From positions 62,001 through 126,000 of the forward strand of contig DASQAT010000035.1 in NCBI GenBank assembly GCA_035635555.1: a stretch of DNA of 64,000 nucleotides, read 5' to 3'. Every line of letters begins with the position of its first letter. Within the stretch, counting starts at the first letter, position 1. Shown here in pieces: positions 63,220 through 64,000 of this stretch. The translations under genes and the position numbers were made by a program. A model generated the notes under the pieces. That model did not search any database. It saw nothing but the letters and a program-made list of their open reading frames with translations, and was not told the DNA's origin. This DNA is from Candidatus Dormiibacterota bacterium (GTDB taxonomy: Bacteria; Acidobacteriota; Polarisedimenticolia; Gp22-AA2).

Positions 63220-64000
63220 TCAGCGCGTCGCGTCCGGGTCCGCAAACGCCGCCGGTATCGGCGGTCCCGCGGCGGGGTTGAACCTCACCGGGTCGAGATC
63301 GAAGAATTTCAGAACTGTCGCGGCGAGGTCCGCCTGGTGCACGGTCGGGTAGGGGGCGAGTTCGCCGACATCCGGGGTATCGGGGCCGATGACCGCGATC
63401 CAGATGTCCTCGGAGCCCGCGATCCCCTCATCGTGGTCGACCCAGTCGGCGGGGGTGACGCCGCGCCCATGGTCGGTGGTGAGGACGAGGGTCGTCCTGC
63501 CGCGGTACGTGTCGAGAGACTGCACCGTCTGCCACAGCGTCTTCAGATACCCGTCCACCACCTGGATGTAGTCCAGAAGTCGATCGTAACGCCGCGCGTG
63601 CGCCCAGTCGTCCGATTCATCCAGGGCGATATAAAGGAGCCGGGGGCGCTGCGTCTTCAAGTATTCGAGCGCGAGATGGAACGTCACGGCGTCGCTCCGG
63701 CCGACCTCCCAGAGCGCCATGATCTCGAACTGCAGATCAGAGAGATACGCCATGCGCGCGTTGGCGATCTCGGGCGGCACTCTCTCGTACCCGGCGTTGG
63801 TGAAGAACGCCTTGTCCTCGCTCGACGACAGCGCGGCGAACCCGTCCCAGGACCCGAAGGTGGCGACCTGTGCGCTGCCGAGGCCGAGCTCGCGGCGGAC
63901 GAACTCGAGCACGGTCGGGTGGGCGTAACGCTTCACGTCGTTGCTCACCACGTCCGGCTGGTACTGCCCGGTCAGGATCTCCGCGTATCCCGGGGCGGAG
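63220..64000 (-). CDS. Alkaline-phosphatase-family protein (type I phosphodiesterase-like), partial
   Basis: The last 259 residues of a gene that continues past the right edge. 'SAPGYAEILTGQYQPDVVSND' at the edge holds the fold's conserved S-x-P-x-Y region near the nucleophile site. 'LLYIALDESDDWAHARRYDRLLDYIQVVDGYLKTLW' and 'TTLVLTTDHGRG' carry the metal-binding Asp and D-H, as in nucleotide pyrophosphatase/alkaline phosphatase enzymes. A last His lies in 'PYPTVHQADLAATVLKFFDL'. The nucleophile and signal peptide are outside the window. The enzyme is a likely exported phosphoesterase or sulfatase-like enzyme; the substrate is unknown. Confidence 0.85.
   Translation of the reverse strand, partial: SAPGYAEILTGQYQPDVVSNDVKRYAHPTVLEFVRRELGLGSAQVATFGSWDGFAALSSSEDKAFFTNAGYERVPPEIANARMAYLSDLQFEIMALWEVGRSDAVTFHLALEYLKTQRPRLLYIALDESDDWAHARRYDRLLDYIQVVDGYLKTLWQTVQSLDTYRGRTTLVLTTDHGRGVTPADWVDHDEGIAGSEDIWIAVIGPDTPDVGELAPYPTVHQADLAATVLKFFDLDPVRFNPAAGPPIPAAFADPDATR

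Overview
The window is about 64 kb of GC-rich bacterial chromosome carrying roughly 53 protein genes, one tRNA and the SRP RNA. Several things suggest an uncultured-type Acidobacteriota lineage: a GWxTD-domain protein, a long VCBS/FG-GAP surface protein, secreted proteins that share a Cys-containing 'YLVR' C-terminal module, class II NrdJ, and an ffs-dnaX-ybaB-recR cluster. That placement is inference, because the window has no rRNA or universal marker set.

Layout. 1-6.2 kb: edge of a subtilisin-like protease, an EamA transporter, a histidine phosphatase, a GST, small enzymes and secreted proteins. 6.2-6.7 kb: an ArsC/Spx-like protein whose first active-site residue is encoded by in-frame TGA. 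6.7-15.3 kb: a large GAF hybrid kinase, divergent thiE and thiD, dinB, then an ECF sigma / zinc anti-sigma / AhpD-like operon. 15.3-26.8 kb: mostly secreted or membrane proteins (GWxTD, DUF2235 hydrolase, amidohydrolase, M48 protease, sugar dehydrogenase). 26.8-28.4 kb: a visibly AT-richer island with one P-loop ATPase. 28.4-32.7 kb: nrdJ interrupted by an intein, with a clear promoter, two NrdR-box-like sites and a leader hairpin. 32.9-38.4 kb: MsrB-MsrA fusion, MEDS protein, tRNA-Ser, HtrA-like protease and a patatin-BamA-like protein. 38.5-44.3 kb: two pirin-type proteins, the FG-GAP protein, and an overlapping operon of rhodanese, pirin and DedA-rhodanese. 44.2-51.7 kb: a convergent sulfate ABC transporter operon with its own histidine kinase and response regulator. 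52-56 kb: Cys-rich exported peptide, MFS-ABM, Nudix, DUF4440 and a Ni/Co-type permease. 56-62 kb: a 30-bp inverted repeat, SRP RNA, dnaX, ybaB, recR, an RND exporter and a BON protein. 62-64 kb: a DsbA-like protein and the edge of a phosphatase.

The most notable observation is three genes (6262-6642 minus, 42209-42544 plus, 43287-44273 plus) in which an in-frame TGA sits at, or next to, a redox-active Cys position of a thiol or sulfurtransferase fold. The reading frame continues into conserved family sequence after each TGA. Each TGA is followed by a strong 7-bp hairpin with a G-containing apical loop that begins exactly 22 nt downstream. They are therefore predicted selenoproteins with bacterial SECIS elements, and standard gene calling would truncate all three. 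Two of them form an operon with a pirin-like gene, convergent with the sulfate-uptake operon, which suggests a sulfur/selenium redox neighbourhood. No selA, selB, selC or selD lies in the window, so the prediction depends on finding them elsewhere in the genome.
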